Below, one piece after another: positions 12,610-14,006 of a DNA stretch of 14,006 nucleotides. The notes below the pieces were generated by a model that did no database searches, was not told where the DNA came from, and was given only the letters and a program-made list of their open reading frames with translations. The stretch is from Actinomycetes bacterium (lineage in GTDB: Bacteria; Actinomycetota; Acidimicrobiia; Acidimicrobiales; Palsa-688). The stretch covers positions 1 through 14,006 of the forward strand of contig JAKACE010000011.1 of the NCBI GenBank assembly GCA_021821705.1, read 5' to 3'. The position numbers and the translations under genes were made by a program. Position 1 is the stretch's first letter, and the number at the start of each line of letters is the position of its first letter.

Positions 12610-14006
12610 GCCAGCACCTGCAACGCAAGCTCCACCTCTGTTGCCCTCTTGTCCACGAGGTCGAGCACGTCCAGCGCCGGGTCGAAGTGAGCGTCCACGC
12701 CAGGCACCTCGGGCACGGCCGCCCGCTCGGGCCGCTTCGGGCGGCCCGGGGCCGTGGCGCCCTTCTTCTTGACCGCCGCCAGTGCCGGCAACCCGGGCAG
12801 CTCTGGCACCTCCGGCACCTCGGGGCGCTTGCCCGGCACCGGCGGGAACTTGGCCCTGCCGGCCACCTTGGGGACCTTGGGGATGAGGTCCCTGGGGCCT
12901 TTGCCTGCGGGCACCTCCGGGACTGCCGGCACCTTGGGCAACCCGGGGACCAGAGGGACGGCCGGCCTGGCAACGGTCCGGAGCACGGCCTTGCTGTCGG
13001 CGTTGTTGTGGTCGAGCCAGCCGACGAGGGCGGCGATGAGCTGGCCCTTGCCGAGCGGCGTGCCCTCCACCAGCGGCTTCATCAGACCGCCGGCCACAAG
13101 GCGCTCGACGTCGAGGAGGTCGGAGGCGGTGCGCGCTGTCCACCCGCCGGACTCGAGCTCCACCGCCACCCTCCCGATCTTCGAGGCGTCGACCTTCAGG
13201 GCGATGAGCTGGTGCAGGACCAGGTGCATGTCGCTGCGAGCAGAGGCGGTGGGCGGCCTGGTGAGGAGTGCTTCGAACACCGGCTTGACCATCCATACCG
13301 GCGCCTCCAAGGCGACCTCGCACTCCTCGACCCGGCACTCGGTCGGGTGCTTCAGCGCCGACAGCCCGTGGGCTGCCCCCGCGTACCAGTTGATTATGCT
13401 CCCCAGCCGGTCGTTTTTCTGCTGGGAGAAGATCACCGCGTAAATGGACTCGATCAGTACGTCGTCCCAATCCTTCGAGCCCTCTTTGGAACGGTCGCGG
13501 ATCGCTTTCAACGCTTTGACTGGCTCTGCGGCCCACGCTTCGAGGGCCGCCCGCAGCACGCCGGAGGGCTTTTTGCCGTGACGGGCGTACTCGAGCTTGG
13601 AAGCCGTGACTTTCGGGTCATCGGGGGAGACGAGGTCGAGGGACCCCTTCGAGTCCATCAGCTCCACCTGTGCGATGGAGGCGTTCGCGCCCAGGGACGA
13701 GACGTTCTTGCCCTTGGCCATGGCCCGCTGGCCCATGTAGGTCGCCAGGCTCGGGTTCTGCTGTATGAGCGCGAGGATCTCCTTGCGGGCCCCCGGGCGG
13801 TCCTTGGCCTTCAGAGCACCGACCACGTTGGAGTTGGTGAGACAGGCGTTGAACACGATGCGCCGCTTGGTGTCCACGGTCTTCTTGGCGGTCCCGCTGC
13901 CGACTTCGCGGGTGGCCTGGTCGTCCATGTTGTCGAGAATGGAATCGAGCAGGTCGATGGTGGCCTTGTCCCTGGTACCGACGTCGTCGAGGGTATCGAC
14001 GTCGAT
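12606..14006 (-). CDS. Protein with FNAC loop (caspase/CHAT-like?) and VP-rich linker (5' end beyond window)
   Basis: The frame is open to the right edge (466 residues seen); an internal ATG at 13928 is not needed as a start because coding character continues upstream (IDVDTLDDVGTRDKATIDLL). Just after the edge it has KRRIVFNACLTNSNVV, a hydrophobic strand ending in Cys, then AMAKGKNVSSLGANASIAQVEL. This resembles the catalytic Cys loop and next strand of CHAT/caspase-like peptidases (..LNAC..); the His would lie outside the window. About residues 125-315 (counted from ATG 13928) are helical. Residues 322-410 form an unusual Pro/Val linker with repeated VPxVP, PKVP and PELPGLP units, before a short C-terminal helix. 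I recall similar FNACLT sequences from large actinobacterial proteins near eCIS genes. It is coupled to the beta-propeller gene. Function is not established. Confidence 0.75.
   Translation of the reverse strand: MDVDTLDDVGTRDKATIDLLDSILDNMDDQATREVGSGTAKKTVDTKRRIVFNACLTNSNVVGALKAKDRPGARKEILALIQQNPSLATYMGQRAMAKGKNVSSLGANASIAQVELMDSKGSLDLVSPDDPKVTASKLEYARHGKKPSGVLRAALEAWAAEPVKALKAIRDRSKEGSKDWDDVLIESIYAVIFSQQKNDRLGSIINWYAGAAHGLSALKHPTECRVEECEVALEAPVWMVKPVFEALLTRPPTASARSDMHLVLHQLIALKVDASKIGRVAVELESGGWTARTASDLLDVERLVAGGLMKPLVEGTPLGKGQLIAALVGWLDHNNADSKAVLRTVARPAVPLVPGLPKVPAVPEVPAGKGPRDLIPKVPKVAGRAKFPPVPGKRPEVPEVPELPGLPALAAVKKKGATAPGRPKRPERAAVPEVPGVDAHFDPALDVLDLVDKRATEVELALQVLA
12699..12965 (-). repeat. 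VPxVP-rich imperfect repeat region in the right-edge gene
   Basis: Encodes residues 322-410 (from ATG 13928), where VP, PxVP or PEVPE motifs recur (VPLVPGLPKVPAVPEVP, IPKVPKV, PEVPEVPELPG, VPEVPG). The repeats are short and irregular, like extended polyproline-type spacers that hold a domain away from a scaffold. Confidence 0.6.

Noticed and set aside
12610..13536. Extended N-terminus of the beta-propeller frame
   Set aside because: The added 309 residues are Arg/Gly/Pro-rich and lie out of frame over the right-edge gene; the GTGA overlap at 12609-12606 gives a better start.

Overview
The window is GC-rich, uses many GTG starts, and its genes are packed head to tail, often with 4-base stop/start overlaps. 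With an MprA/MprB-like two-component pair, a CsoR-type repressor, CBM2-bearing secretion and Thr-rich secreted linkers, this points to an actinobacterium (Acidimicrobiia-like is my guess from the TTTTT-type linkers; low confidence). No rRNA, tRNA, CRISPR array, transposase or phage gene was seen.

Layout. Left block (1-2559, minus): two adjacent genes whose products share an N-terminal LQ-x(2)-AGNRA tag, one followed by a glycerophosphodiester phosphodiesterase (GDPD)-like domain that runs off the left edge, the other by a candidate papain-like cysteine peptidase/transferase domain. I know this tag from actinobacterial proteins near DUF4157 and extracellular contractile injection system (eCIS) loci, so both may be effector or cargo-like proteins; that is inference. 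Next (2719-3482, minus): an O-methyltransferase-like gene translationally coupled to a decayed 3' end of another gene. Then (3521-6617, minus): an FtsX-type ABC permease and its ATPase. Then (6888-8962, minus): a sensor kinase and response regulator overlapping by GTGA.

Centre right (9211-10578, plus): a secreted Met-rich protein with two related helical repeats, a small SHOCT-domain membrane protein, and a CsoR repressor with the complete Cys-His-Cys Cu(I) ligand set. A perfect inverted repeat of the CsoR operator type lies upstream of the SHOCT-csoR pair, and 11-bp-phased direct repeats typical of OmpR/PhoB-type regulators lie in the divergent promoter between the regulator and the Met-rich gene. 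The kinase sensor loop is also Met-rich. Together these suggest a copper or cell-envelope stress module: kinase and regulator sense at the envelope, the Met-rich protein acts outside the cell, CsoR senses in the cytosol, and the FtsX-type ABC transporter may be an output.

Right block (10669-14006, minus): a secreted Fn3-CBM2 protein without a catalytic domain, a beta-propeller-like protein, and a gene running off the right edge that contains a FNACL loop resembling caspase/CHAT-fold cysteine loops and an unusual VP-repeat linker. The last two are coupled by a GTGA overlap. The outer blocks look like accessory, secretion-associated genes around a more ordinary regulatory and transport core.
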